Positions 8,692 through 20,100 of a stretch of DNA of 64,000 nucleotides are shown one piece after another. The translations under genes and the position numbers were made by a program. Each line of letters begins with the position of its first letter. Positions within the stretch are counted from its first letter, which is position 1. Below the pieces are notes generated by a model that ran no database searches, was not told where the DNA came from, and saw nothing but the letters and a program-made list of their open reading frames with translations. The stretch is from a virus, in the IMG/VR virus record IMGVR_UViG_3300034374_005666, positions 1 through 64,000 of that record, one strand, 5' to 3'.

Positions 8692-9479
8692 TACAGCTTG
8701 ATGCAGTCTTTAACTATATACCAAAGCAAGTCAGACAAGACCTGGCTGATGATGACCAGATTAGATCTTGGGCATTGCAAGTACTTAAGATGCTACGTGT
8801 ACCTAATAGCCGATATGTAAAAGATATACACTTTGACCAGGTTGTTAATCACAAGGTCAAGCTACCTGCTAATCTCAAAAAGATATACAAAGTAAGCTAT
8901 GCTAAAGAACCACCTACTAACGATCAATTCAATGATTTCTGTAGGTGTAAAGGCACTACTGATAGCTTGGATGTACTTGACCAGGATTGTACACAGATTT
9001 ATCATCATTTGTTTTTGTCCTCAGATTACTACTTGAGCCAATATGCACCACTGGCATATAAAGGTATGACTTTGACAGATAATTATATCTGTAATGTTAA
9101 TTGGGGTGGATGTAAAGGCTTTTACAGTATAGATACAAGTAGAAACTATTTGACTGTATCAGAGCAGAATGGGTATATAGCTATAGAGTATTTTGCTGAA
9201 TATACACTGGATGGTAAGTTTATGATACCTGATCTTGAAGAGCTTAAGCTTGCTATGAGCCATTATGTTGTAGCTCAATACTATAGAGGCAGAGTGACTA
9301 ATGCAGAGGCTAACAGCAACACTCTTTATATGCAGAACCTGCAACAAGCTAAAACATTTCTGCTTGATGCAAGAGCACAGCTTATTGGTGCAAATATTAA
9401 TGTACCACTGCATAGAGAATTGATTAATTACGATAGCAGAATTACTAAGATTCATAGAAGATTCGAGACACATGATTAA
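8688..9479 (+). CDS. Tail stabilisation/neck protein (P22 gp4-like position)
   Basis: 263 aa. All-helical, with a C-terminal region (DLEELKLAMSHYVVAQYYRG...) typical of head-closure/tail-adaptor proteins. It directly precedes the 1247-aa muzzle-type gene with an 8-nt overlap, the place of the tail-stabilisation protein in crAss-like phages. Assignment is from order and general fold pattern. Confidence 0.55.
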   Translation: MIQLDAVFNYIPKQVRQDLADDDQIRSWALQVLKMLRVPNSRYVKDIHFDQVVNHKVKLPANLKKIYKVSYAKEPPTNDQFNDFCRCKGTTDSLDVLDQDCTQIYHHLFLSSDYYLSQYAPLAYKGMTLTDNYICNVNWGGCKGFYSIDTSRNYLTVSEQNGYIAIEYFAEYTLDGKFMIPDLEELKLAMSHYVVAQYYRGRVTNAEANSNTLYMQNLQQAKTFLLDARAQLIGANINVPLHRELINYDSRITKIHRRFETHD

Positions 9480-12400
9480 GCCTGTAGGATTACATCTTGA
9501 TAACAGCCCTATAGATCAGCCTGAAAATACAGCCAGGTTTGCTCTGAATGCAGTGCTTGACACTTCAGATGGGGATAGTATGAGCTATAGTAAAGAACAA
9601 GCTAACAGTCTTTCACACGCACTTGATACAGACTATACTTTGGTAGGTTCTATTAAGATAGATGGTAATAATGTAATTCTCTTTAGTACTAATGGTACTA
9701 CATCAGAAATAGGTTTATTCAATAAGAGTAACTATACAACTCTGATTAATACGCCATGTCTGTCTTTCAGTACAGATCATATGGTAAAAGGCAAGTATAG
9801 AATAATCAAAGGTTGTGAACGTATTATCTATTTCAATGATAATCTGAATCCAGATAAAGCTATTAACATAGATAATCTTGATGATTACAAAGATGACTCA
9901 GGAGAATGGGACTGTAATTTAATGAAACTCAATCCTGACTTTCTTGTACCCACAGTTGAAGTTACAGCAGTTAATAATTCAGGTGGTAGCTTAGAAGCAG
10001 GCAGTTATGCTTTTGCAGTAGAGCTTCTCGACAATGACTTAAACTCTATTGCAGTAGGTACAGTAACTAACTACATACCTATATATGCAGACAATCTATC
10101 AGATAGCTATACATCTATTCATGGTAGCTTAACAGATATCAATCCAAGCATAGAAGGTGGTACAAGTGCCACTAATAAAAGTATTGATCTTGAACTTAAT
10201 AACTTAGATACACGCTTTGCATTTGCAAGGATTATTGTACTTGCAAGAAATTCAGGTAGAGGTTTAGCTGAAGAAGCATATGAATTACTTGATTATATAC
10301 CTATAAGCAATGGTACTATTAATTATAGGTTTACTGATTTGTCGAATGTTGTTAGAACTGATCCTGAAACAGTCAGAGTAAAAACTGCTAAGTATACTGT
10401 AAGCTCTGCTATAGATATAGTAGATGGCAGGCTGGTAAGAGCTAATGTTAAAGAAGACAATAGAGATTATAGCAACTATCAACGTAAAGCCAATGAGATT
10501 ACAGTCAGCTATGGTGTTACACTAGAGAATGCTTTTGACAATACAGAACAGCATAATACCAAAAACCCACTCAGTTACCAGAATGGTAATACATGGATTG
10601 GCGATGAAGTATACGCTCTTGGTATACAGTATATTTTTCAAGATGGAACAATCAGTCCTGTATTTCATATCCCAGGTAGAGCTTCTACCAGTGCTGATAC
10701 AGTCAGTCTGACAGTAGGTACAGATATACCTGAGGAAGATGCTAAACATCTTAATCTTAATCAAGAACAAAGTATACCCAGATGGAAATATGAAAATACA
10801 GCAGGTATACCAGGACAATTTAATCCTAATCCTGTACTAGGTTACTATGAATCAGATAGTCTGTACCCAGATACACTAGACTGTAGTGAAGAACCTCAAG
10901 CTATATATGGAGACTTAGCAGATACACCTATACGCCATCATAAAATACCATGCAGGTCTATTGTACCTACGTATACTGTAAGTCAGGGACAGATCAAGCT
11001 GCAAAAGATATATTTGAAGTTTGATGGAATAGATTATCCTGATACAGATATAGTAGCTCACAGGTTTGTGAAAGCTATTAGAAGAGATCAGGATAAGACT
11101 GTGCTTGATACTGGTGTAGCTGCAAGACTAAAAGACGAAGAAGAATCTTATATAGCTAGATCCAGCTTTTTTGATTATTTTAATGCAGAAGCTCCAGATA
11201 CAATAAATGTAGTCAGTCCTAAAACTCTCAATGGTCAGAATGTACCTGTAAGCTATTTAAAGTTTATAGAGACAAGACCTACTATAGTAGAGCAGTCTGT
11301 AGATACAAGTGTGTTTACTAACTATCCTGGTAATAACTTTGCACTACCTCAGCAGTTGAGTATATTCAGCTATGCAGGTAATAAAGCTAATGTATCATAT
11401 AGGTACAGAGCTATAGAAATATCTAAGCTACTTTCTCCTAATAGTGTATTCAATGGAGACTTTGATAAAACTGTACTTAATGAAGGCTACAGCAATAACG
11501 CCTTTGTATGCAAACTAAACAGTTCTATTGATATACCTCCAAGCACTAATAACTATAGTAATATACCTGTATGTGTGCTTAAAAGATTAGCTTCTCCATA
11601 TAGTAACTTATTCCAATTACAGTATGAGCCTATAGCAGATTTTAATACAAACATAAGTTATAATGGAGATGGTTTTATTAATCACTTTAACACAATAGAT
11701 GTTACAGAAATAAGAAACTCAGCAAATCCTGTAGAAGTATTTGGACGCTATCATAAAGATATGTTTGTTGAGTCTGATGTAAACTATGAACTTAGAGTAG
11801 AAGGTACAGATACTAATGCTATCTATAATGAAACACAAGACTTAAACCTCTATATCCTAAACCAAGTAGCCACATTTGATGGAGAGTCATGGGTAGCCAG
11901 AGCAGGAGTAGCTAGACAATACTATAGATATAATCTGGATTATACTCCAAAGTCAGGAGAAACATCTCAACTACCTGTTCCTTTCAATTTTGATTTCTGT
12001 AGCAATTGTATTACAGAATATCCTAATAGAGTGGTATGGTCACCAAAAAGTTTTTCTGAACAGATTACAGATAACTTTAGGATTAATCTGGTCAATGACT
12101 TTATGACTGTGGGTGAAGCTAAAGGCGAGATCAATGCCATACACTTTGAAAAGAACAGACTGCTTGTATGGACTAATGATTCTATATTCTTACTTACTCC
12201 TAATCCAAGAGTAATCAATACTGATGTAGATACAGCTTATATAGGTACAGGAGAATTTCTTGGAGTACCTGCTGTAGAGTTTAGTCAGGTAGATCATGGT
12301 TTTGGTGGTATGCAGACAAGAGCTGCTTATGTAAATACAGAGCAAGGTGTCATATGGGCAGATCAGGCAGCAGGTAGAGTATATAGCTTTGATAGTCAAA

Positions 12401-13215
12401 TTAAAGAATTAACTACAGGTATATACACATGGATGAGACAAAACTTACCTCAGTCAGGCTCAGACTTTGATTTGATAATGAGCTATGATCCATACTATAA
12501 AAGAGTTCTTATATCCAAGAAAAGCTTTGTACCTACAGGTCAGCTTGATCCCAGAGATGGCTCAACAGTTATTGCTAATAAATCATGGACATTGAGTTAT
12601 AGTACAAGATATGGTGCATGGTGTTCATGGCATACATGGCATCCAAGACTAATGTTTTCTGATAGAGATACTTTCTATAGTAGTCTTGATAACAATATCT
12701 ATAGACATGATAGCACAGACTATAATATGTTTTATGGTATTAAAGGTAAGTTCCAAATAGAATATGTAGATAGACAAGCACTTACATCTGATTTAGATAC
12801 TATTATTTATTATGCCAGTCCATCTGACTATCCTACATTTAATCAGTTTGTAGTTTACAATGATAATCAATCTACTGGTATACAGGAGCTTGCTGAAGAC
12901 AACTTATATCCAACACAATGGAGTAACATCATTAAGACTGTGACAAGTACACAGGATGATTATAGAATCAGTCAGATACGCAATTTGAATACAACCAATC
13001 CTACAACAACAGACGAATGGTTGGATATACAGTCTGAGTATACTGGTAATCAAGGATATATTGATAAGTTACCAGCTAATATAGATTATGAAATGAATCA
13101 GTGGAAACTTGTACCTATTAGACATAAGTTCTTTCAGATCAGGCTTATATCAAATACTACAGATCAGATTGTATTTCATTTAACACAGACTACAAAAAGA
13201 CATATTGAGTTATGA
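9472..13215 (+). CDS. Tail muzzle/tubular protein (crAss-like gp44-type)
   Basis: 1247 aa. The N-terminus (MIKPVGLHLDNSPIDQPENT then FALNAVLDTSDG) and the long beta-rich body with many Asn/Asp/Tyr match the large tail 'muzzle' proteins of crAss-like podoviruses, related in position to P22 gp10. Several stretches suggest propeller-like blades (GEFLGVPAVEFSQVDHGFGG, VWTNDSIFLLTPNPR). It overlaps the next gene by 4 nt (ATGA). The product would form the distal tail tube that closes the DNA channel before ejection. Confidence 0.65.
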   Translation: MIKPVGLHLDNSPIDQPENTARFALNAVLDTSDGDSMSYSKEQANSLSHALDTDYTLVGSIKIDGNNVILFSTNGTTSEIGLFNKSNYTTLINTPCLSFSTDHMVKGKYRIIKGCERIIYFNDNLNPDKAINIDNLDDYKDDSGEWDCNLMKLNPDFLVPTVEVTAVNNSGGSLEAGSYAFAVELLDNDLNSIAVGTVTNYIPIYADNLSDSYTSIHGSLTDINPSIEGGTSATNKSIDLELNNLDTRFAFARIIVLARNSGRGLAEEAYELLDYIPISNGTINYRFTDLSNVVRTDPETVRVKTAKYTVSSAIDIVDGRLVRANVKEDNRDYSNYQRKANEITVSYGVTLENAFDNTEQHNTKNPLSYQNGNTWIGDEVYALGIQYIFQDGTISPVFHIPGRASTSADTVSLTVGTDIPEEDAKHLNLNQEQSIPRWKYENTAGIPGQFNPNPVLGYYESDSLYPDTLDCSEEPQAIYGDLADTPIRHHKIPCRSIVPTYTVSQGQIKLQKIYLKFDGIDYPDTDIVAHRFVKAIRRDQDKTVLDTGVAARLKDEEESYIARSSFFDYFNAEAPDTINVVSPKTLNGQNVPVSYLKFIETRPTIVEQSVDTSVFTNYPGNNFALPQQLSIFSYAGNKANVSYRYRAIEISKLLSPNSVFNGDFDKTVLNEGYSNNAFVCKLNSSIDIPPSTNNYSNIPVCVLKRLASPYSNLFQLQYEPIADFNTNISYNGDGFINHFNTIDVTEIRNSANPVEVFGRYHKDMFVESDVNYELRVEGTDTNAIYNETQDLNLYILNQVATFDGESWVARAGVARQYYRYNLDYTPKSGETSQLPVPFNFDFCSNCITEYPNRVVWSPKSFSEQITDNFRINLVNDFMTVGEAKGEINAIHFEKNRLLVWTNDSIFLLTPNPRVINTDVDTAYIGTGEFLGVPAVEFSQVDHGFGGMQTRAAYVNTEQGVIWADQAAGRVYSFDSQIKELTTGIYTWMRQNLPQSGSDFDLIMSYDPYYKRVLISKKSFVPTGQLDPRDGSTVIANKSWTLSYSTRYGAWCSWHTWHPRLMFSDRDTFYSSLDNNIYRHDSTDYNMFYGIKGKFQIEYVDRQALTSDLDTIIYYASPSDYPTFNQFVVYNDNQSTGIQELAEDNLYPTQWSNIIKTVTSTQDDYRISQIRNLNTTNPTTTDEWLDIQSEYTGNQGYIDKLPANIDYEMNQWKLVPIRHKFFQIRLISNTTDQIVFHLTQTTKRHIEL

Positions 13216-16200
13216 GCAGTATAAAAATTAAACCAAGCCGCAAAGGTACATTCAAGGCACTTGCCAGTAGAAAAGGAATGTCTATGGATAGGCTTGCTAA
13301 ACATATAAAAAGTAATCCTGATAAGTATTCTGCTGGAGCTATGAAGAAAGCTACCTTTTATCAGAATTTTGCTAAGCAGGACGGAGGCCCTATTTATTCT
13401 GGTAAAGGAGATAAAGCTCAAGTTAGCTATGATCCTGATAAGATACCTCAATTTAGTAATCTGACAGACAAGATTAAAAATGCTTACAACAAGTTTATTA
13501 ATCCTACAGGTTTTGATTGGGAAGCATCTGATAAAAGACTGGAGCAACTTAGTAAAGATTATACTAAAGCTAAGCTTGATAGCTTTAATAGCAACATGGA
13601 TTACATAGAGCAATATCCTGAAACTGAGTTGAGTCAGAGTCTTAGAGATCAATATACACCTATTATACAATCACCTGTAGATAGTAATACAGGGTACACT
13701 CCTAATTTACAATTACAAAATGGTGGAAGTATAGGTGATCCTCCCGGTAAAAAAGACAGTCCTAGAAGGGAACAATTACAGACTTACTTCAATAATGAAT
13801 TAGTTCCTTATTATGTAAGTAAAGGTTATAGTCCTATGCAGGCTGTAGATCAGGGCATAGCTTTCCTTAGAACAAAACATCCTGAAGCACACAAAGAACT
13901 AATAAAAGGATTTTCTATAGATTCACCTACTGACGTCTTACCAGGTAACCCTTATAACATTATACCTGGTTATGTAGCAGAAGGTATAAATGCTTTACGA
14001 GGAAAAGATGCGAGTTTATTCAGACCTTTTACTTCTGAGCAACAGGCTATATCTCAAGCTCTTGGTGTAACAAATCCATATGGTGCTTTAGCTATTGATA
14101 TTGGAGCAGGTTTAGTTAATCCCGGAGTATTACCTAAAGGATTAAATAAAATAGGTAAGAAGGCTGTTAAACAAGCGGGTAAGAAATCTAAGTTTAAGTC
14201 AGAGATAGATTGGAAAAAATGGAATAAAGAAATCCCAAAGAATAAACCTTTGATGGATGAATATTTAGCTATAGAAAAACAAGCTAAGTCTGATGGTACA
14301 TGGATGAAAAATCCAGATGGTTCTAAGTTTGAGGGAACTCCTGAGCAATTTGTACAACAAAATAGTGAGAATTTTAAAGAGTTCTATAAAAATAGTAAAG
14401 TAACTAAACCAAACGGAGAACCTATATTTATGTATCATGGAAGTCCCAATAAAGATATAAGAGTTTTTCTAAAACCTGGACAAGAAGGATATGTAAAATC
14501 ACCTACTACTACTACAGGAGAATCTGGTATTTACTTTACAGATTTAAAAAAATATGCTGATAAGTATCAAAACTTTAAAGATCCTAAAAACGCAAAAGGA
14601 AGAACCTATCAAACATATTTAGCTCCTAAAACAGTTATTACAGCTGGTGAAAATGTCTTATCAGGAGTAAGTGAAGGAGTTCCTCCTACTTTTTTATGGC
14701 ACCACGGACCTGTACCAGTAGATGCTGTTAAGGCAGGTAAACATATGAGAAAAGTTTATTATGAACACGGATATGAAGTATCTATGGAAAATCCAAATCT
14801 GATAAAATCAGCAATAGGTAACAATGGAATGTTTGATATCACTAATCCTGATATATACAAAGGATTGATTCCTTTAGGATTAGGATATGGTGCCGCTAAA
14901 AGCAAAGAAGATGAGAAGTTACGTAAAGGCGGAAGTATAGGTGACCCGCCTAAAAAATACAATAGGTTTGCTAAACTGAGTGATATTAAAGCGACAAACG
15001 ACAAAGAAATAGTTGCTTCTGATTATAAAGAGCAGTCTCAATGGTTAAACTCATATATTAATTCTCCAAGGTATAGAGAAATACTTGCAAAAGAAATGCA
15101 AGTAGAATTAGATTCTCCTAAACTACAGAAAGAGATTGACTTACGTAGTAGAAATATTTCTAAATATCCTATAAGAGAAAAACAAGTTCATCCAAAAGGA
15201 TTTGGTTATTTGAGAGGAATATCTGTAGGTAAACCACCTACTTATATGAAATATTTTGATAGGGAGCAAGAAGTGCAACCTGAATATTCTGACTTACCAA
15301 AAGGAACTTATGTTGATCCTGTAGCAAAGAATAGAGATCCTTATGTAGGCATCCATGAATTAACTCATACTTCTACACAAGGACTTGATCGGCTAACTCC
15401 TTTTGCTTTGAATTTAATAGATGAGGTTACTCCCAATAATAGTTTTGAAGAGAGAAGAGGTATTTATGATTTAGATACCAGAACAGGTAATAAATTTGGT
15501 TATAGAAATAATCCTACAGAAGTACATGCTAGACTTACTGAATTGAAAAAGCTAATGAATGACTATGGTATAGTAGATCCTAGAAAAGAGGAAATTACCA
15601 AAGATCATATTATTAAAGCTTTTGAAAATAAAAATATAAGAAAGACTCAAGATATTAACGACCTCGAAGAGATTATTCCTAATATAGGAGCAATGGAGAT
15701 ACTGTTAAATTCTATTGCATCAAACGATGCGCAAACTAATATACCAATGGCTAAGAAAGGAGGGTACTTAAAAGATAAAAATACTTACGTTACTAAAGAT
15801 GGTAAAAAGACTAAACGAGGTCTTTGGGCTAATGTTTATCTTAAGAAGAAAAGAGAAGGTAAGTTGCAAGATGGTGGTTTAGTAGTTGATCCATTTTTAG
15901 AAAAAGGTGGTGAGATAGGTGGTTTCTTGCAAAACATAGCTCCAGTAGTTAGTATGATACCTGGTGCTCAACCAGTTGGTGCTGGACTTGGTGTATTAGG
16001 TAATCTGATGGCTAAGACAGACATACCTGAGCAAGCTGGTAATATGCTACAACAATATAAACTAGGTGGACAGTTCAAACAATATAATGCTCCAAGCCAT
16101 GCAGATGGTGGACAAGTTATTGATATGAATGGTAATCCCAATGCTGTAGCACCAGCAGCAGAAATTGAAAAGAATGAAAACAGCTACAGAGGCTATGTTT

Positions 16201-17087
16201 ATTCAGACCATCTTAAGGATGGAAATAAAACATTTGCTGAGAAAGCTAAAAAGATTAACACTATGACTAGTAAAAATTCAGATATAGATAGAAGAAGTAA
16301 AATACTTCAACTTGCAAGGCTTAAGTCTAAGAATGAATTAGCCAGGCAACAGCAAATGATTAATGAAAATTTTGTAGCTGATATGGGAGTTATGGAAGAT
16401 GGCGGGGATTTATCTAAGTTAACTGGCCTTAATGCTTTAGCTGCTGGGTTTAAAGGTGCAGCTTTAGTTGGTTCTGCTGTAGATGCTTTGAGAAAGCCTG
16501 AACAAGAACAACTTCAACTACCAGACTATAGTAGAGGAGATCAGTATATGCAGGATATGTTTATGGATTTTGCACCACAGCTTGCAGAGATCAATAGAGG
16601 AGCTACAAAGGCTGTTCAGTCAGTCAGTGACCAAGTAGGTGGTATTGGACAAAGATCAAGCAGAGTAGCTAGTATACTTGCCAGAGCAGGACAAAATGCT
16701 GCACAAACCCAGCTTGCACAACAGCAAGCTAATAATCAGCTTAAATCAGCATTGGGGCAGAGAGCAGATAGACAGTCTGAAATTACTGCACAGGAAAGAA
16801 TTAGACAGCAAGATATGCAGTCTCGTAACGAAGCAAATGCAAGACTGGCTGGCCGTAAGTTTATGCAAGACTTGAGTAAGGTTGGTACTACTATCAATCA
16901 GCTTGAATATGCTAAAGAGCAAATGGCTAACATGAATGAAATGCAGCGTAAGAATACCATGTTTGGTCTTGCTATGCTTGCAATGAAGAATCCAAACTTT
17001 AAGCCTTCAGACGCTTTCAGAAAGTATATTGAAACAGGTGAAGGAGATTACAACAAAGTATTATCTGAGATAATAAGCTTTGAATAA
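13212..17087 (+). CDS. Giant virion cargo-type protein with ART-like and HExxH segments
   Basis: 1291 aa. The N-terminus is basic (IKIKPSRKGTFKALASRKGM), as in crAss-like cargo proteins. Residues ~405-510 start with MYHGSPN and continue to GIYFTDLKKYADKY, the signature of ADP-ribosyltransferase-like domains of 'polyvalent' phage proteins. Residue ~713 carries HELTH, an HExxH zinc-metallopeptidase-like motif. The C-terminal third has several Gly-Gly motifs (KKGGYL, QDGGLV, EKGGEIGGF) and a long Gln/Ala-rich helix. The middle (about 14200-15750) is more A-rich than the flanks and looks inserted. Probably packaged in the virion and ejected (inference). Confidence 0.65.
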   Translation: MSSIKIKPSRKGTFKALASRKGMSMDRLAKHIKSNPDKYSAGAMKKATFYQNFAKQDGGPIYSGKGDKAQVSYDPDKIPQFSNLTDKIKNAYNKFINPTGFDWEASDKRLEQLSKDYTKAKLDSFNSNMDYIEQYPETELSQSLRDQYTPIIQSPVDSNTGYTPNLQLQNGGSIGDPPGKKDSPRREQLQTYFNNELVPYYVSKGYSPMQAVDQGIAFLRTKHPEAHKELIKGFSIDSPTDVLPGNPYNIIPGYVAEGINALRGKDASLFRPFTSEQQAISQALGVTNPYGALAIDIGAGLVNPGVLPKGLNKIGKKAVKQAGKKSKFKSEIDWKKWNKEIPKNKPLMDEYLAIEKQAKSDGTWMKNPDGSKFEGTPEQFVQQNSENFKEFYKNSKVTKPNGEPIFMYHGSPNKDIRVFLKPGQEGYVKSPTTTTGESGIYFTDLKKYADKYQNFKDPKNAKGRTYQTYLAPKTVITAGENVLSGVSEGVPPTFLWHHGPVPVDAVKAGKHMRKVYYEHGYEVSMENPNLIKSAIGNNGMFDITNPDIYKGLIPLGLGYGAAKSKEDEKLRKGGSIGDPPKKYNRFAKLSDIKATNDKEIVASDYKEQSQWLNSYINSPRYREILAKEMQVELDSPKLQKEIDLRSRNISKYPIREKQVHPKGFGYLRGISVGKPPTYMKYFDREQEVQPEYSDLPKGTYVDPVAKNRDPYVGIHELTHTSTQGLDRLTPFALNLIDEVTPNNSFEERRGIYDLDTRTGNKFGYRNNPTEVHARLTELKKLMNDYGIVDPRKEEITKDHIIKAFENKNIRKTQDINDLEEIIPNIGAMEILLNSIASNDAQTNIPMAKKGGYLKDKNTYVTKDGKKTKRGLWANVYLKKKREGKLQDGGLVVDPFLEKGGEIGGFLQNIAPVVSMIPGAQPVGAGLGVLGNLMAKTDIPEQAGNMLQQYKLGGQFKQYNAPSHADGGQVIDMNGNPNAVAPAAEIEKNENSYRGYVYSDHLKDGNKTFAEKAKKINTMTSKNSDIDRRSKILQLARLKSKNELARQQQMINENFVADMGVMEDGGDLSKLTGLNALAAGFKGAALVGSAVDALRKPEQEQLQLPDYSRGDQYMQDMFMDFAPQLAEINRGATKAVQSVSDQVGGIGQRSSRVASILARAGQNAAQTQLAQQQANNQLKSALGQRADRQSEITAQERIRQQDMQSRNEANARLAGRKFMQDLSKVGTTINQLEYAKEQMANMNEMQRKNTMFGLAMLAMKNPNFKPSDAFRKYIETGEGDYNKVLSEIISFE

Positions 17088-17104
17088 GCAAAAGCACAAT
17101 AAAG

Positions 17105-20100
17105 ATGGCTATATCTAGATACGATCAATTTCTTGATAATGACTATAGCTTCCAACAATATACCCCTGTTGAATGGCAGCCTAATTTGGAAGTAATGGAT
17201 GAAGTTCTGACTGGGCTTCAGACTGAGTATGATACTGGTATGGGACAGCTTGAACGTATTATGCCTGATTACTGGAGAGATTCAGAATCAGACACTCAAG
17301 CTGCTCAGCAGTTTAGGTCTAAGTATGATAATTTAATAGCTCAGACTACAGATGCTTTTACTAAAGGTAACATTAATGAAGGCAGGCGTTTGATGAATGA
17401 AGGTTTACGTGAAATAGAACGTGATAAGCTACCTGGTGGAGAGTATTTTGAGCTTGAAAGACGTAAGAAAGAGTATGATCTTGAAGATAAAAAGCTTCAA
17501 ACTATATACTTAGACCCTAAAAGCTCACAGTATAACCCTCAAGATTATGAGTACTACAAGAATAAATTAAAAGAAAACGCAAGTCCTTTCAAGGACGAAC
17601 AAGGTAACTATGGTACTATAGAGACTCCTGAGATGGTACGTATGTATTCTGATGAGGAAGTTAATAAGCAAATGATAGAAAGTATTACAAAGCTTCCTGC
17701 TAACGCTTATGCTGTAGGGCCTGAATGGGAAGAAAGATTTCAAGGTATGACTATTGGAGATGTAATGTCTCAGGGAATGATTAAGCATCTTGATCCAGAT
17801 AAAATAGCCAGTGTACTTAAAGGTGTAGTAGGTCAAGATTTAATACAATCCAGTCAGGAACGACAACGTATCAGAGAACAGGAAGTTACTGACTTTCTAT
17901 TAGAGTCTGGTGAGTTTAATCCTAATGATCCTCTTGGTCAAAAAGCTCTTAACTTTATGCAGAGCTTTAGTTATAGCCAAGAGCAAATGAGCCATAGGTT
18001 TATTCCAAGTAACTTAGGTGGAGAAGGCAGGGCAGGAAGACTTAGGAATGGAGAAAGTGTAGAAGCTACCAATACTCCACAAGTACAAATTGTACAAACT
18101 CCTGTTACTACAGAGATTAAAACTGATAATCAATTAGCTGAAGATGGTTCAGTTCTTGAAGAAGATCAGGGTTTAGAGATTTATAAGAATACAGAAAGAC
18201 TGTTTACACAGAAAACTCAAAGCTTACCAGAAACTCTTAGCACTACTTTACAGAATGAACAAGTTGATCCAGAGATAGTACTGAACGGTGTATTTTACAA
18301 ATATATGCCAGATACTACTGAAGAATTTGGTACTATAAATGATGCAGACTATTATAGTCTTCCATCTGAAGTATTTGTGGGTGACAAGTATAATGAGTTG
18401 CAACAAAGCTTCCAGTTAGCTGACCCTACTGTTACACCTGAGCAGGCTAAAATGAAAGCTGACAAACTCATAAAGCAGGCTGATTACTTGTATATGGGTA
18501 TTAATGAAGATGTAGCTTATTACAAGGAAGTTCGAGATCAGTATAAACAACGATATGTAACAAATATACTTTCAGATGAAGAACAACAAATTTATAATTG
18601 GACACCAGATAAAAGTTTAGAAGAACTTGAATTTTATCAGTCTACTATTATAGAGCCTTTAACTGACCCAAATGCTTTAGTTGAGTCTATTAATAACGCA
18701 CCTGTAACAACTCTTATTCAGAAATACAGAAAGAATGGAGTTATTACAGAACAGCAAGAACAACAACTCTATAGTAATATAGAAAGATATAGAGACGTAG
18801 CTGAAGGTAAAATTAAAGGAGTAACTGCAAAAGAGTTACAAGAAGAATTAGCAAAAGAAGAGTATAAAGAATTTGATCCAAGTACACCTGTAGAGTATAA
18901 AGTAGCTGCTGCAAGAGGTGCTATTTTAGCCAGACAAAGAGCAGAAGTTAGTAGAGATGTTCTTGAGATGGTCAAAGAAGATAACTTACTAAATTCTTTA
19001 GTTAAATATGAAATAATACAGCGCAAGAATTATTTAGAAAATCAAATTAATAAATACGATAATCAAGCATTACATTCAGAAATAAGTCAGGAACTACTAC
19101 CTAATCTTAAAAGATCAATGCCTGTACTTAACTACTTGAGCCAGGGATTTGATTGGAACTCTGAGGCTCAGTATTTAGGAGATGACATTCATCCTATTAG
19201 AAGATTACAAATAGATGGTAGAGGTTTATATGCAAAAGTAAATAATAATGGTGAATTACTAGAGTCTAGTAGCTTTGTAGATAGTGCAAATATATACAGA
19301 GTTAGTCCAGGTGAAATGTTTGAGAAGGATGGTTTTGCATTTGAGCTAACAAAAGATAAATCTAAAGTAAGCCCTAAAGACAAACAAACTATTGCTGGTA
19401 TTAAACCTATGGGTTTTGTTAAAGGGCCTGATAATAAAATATACTATTATGGTCAAACACAAGTAGTAGATAGTAAAGAATCAGGAGCTAAAGTTACTCC
19501 AGGAGATTATGTATATTATGAATATAGCGAAGACTCTAATTTAACAAGAGATTTTTATAATGCTTTAGGTAGTCAGGGTAATGTTTATGAAGACTTGCAC
19601 TTTTTTAACAAACAGTTAGATATGGAACGTATTACCAATACTGATGGTAATGCTAAAGTACATACCTATAAAGACGATAAATACTTTGATGGTCATAATA
19701 TAGAGATTAAAAGAAACAAAGATGCTCAGGGAGCTTACAGATATAAACTGTATATAGATAATATTGCCATGAATAATAACATGACAATGAATGATGGACA
19801 GTTAGCAGAAATGTTATCTTTGTTAAAATCAGCTCAAAATAGAACTACTCAGCAAAGAGGTGATAGAAATAATAATCCAGCTGCATTTACAGTTGCTTTA
19901 GCAAAGCAGGCAGGTCTTGTAGAAGGAGTTGATTATGTAGATACAGGAGATACGTTTGTAGGTTCAGATGGAAAAACTTATACTACTACTAGAATATTAG
20001 GTGATCCTATAGATCAAACAATTAGAGTCATAGATAAAGTCGGGTTTAATAAATGGAGCAACCCTAATGAAGGAAGATGGACTTATATTACCAGTGACCC

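Noticed and set aside
9159-9473. A 104-aa - strand frame opposite the tail gene, and many similar antisense frames in the left arm.
   Set aside because: They are antisense to long conserved-looking genes, with low-complexity Ile/Tyr/Ser composition typical of shadows.
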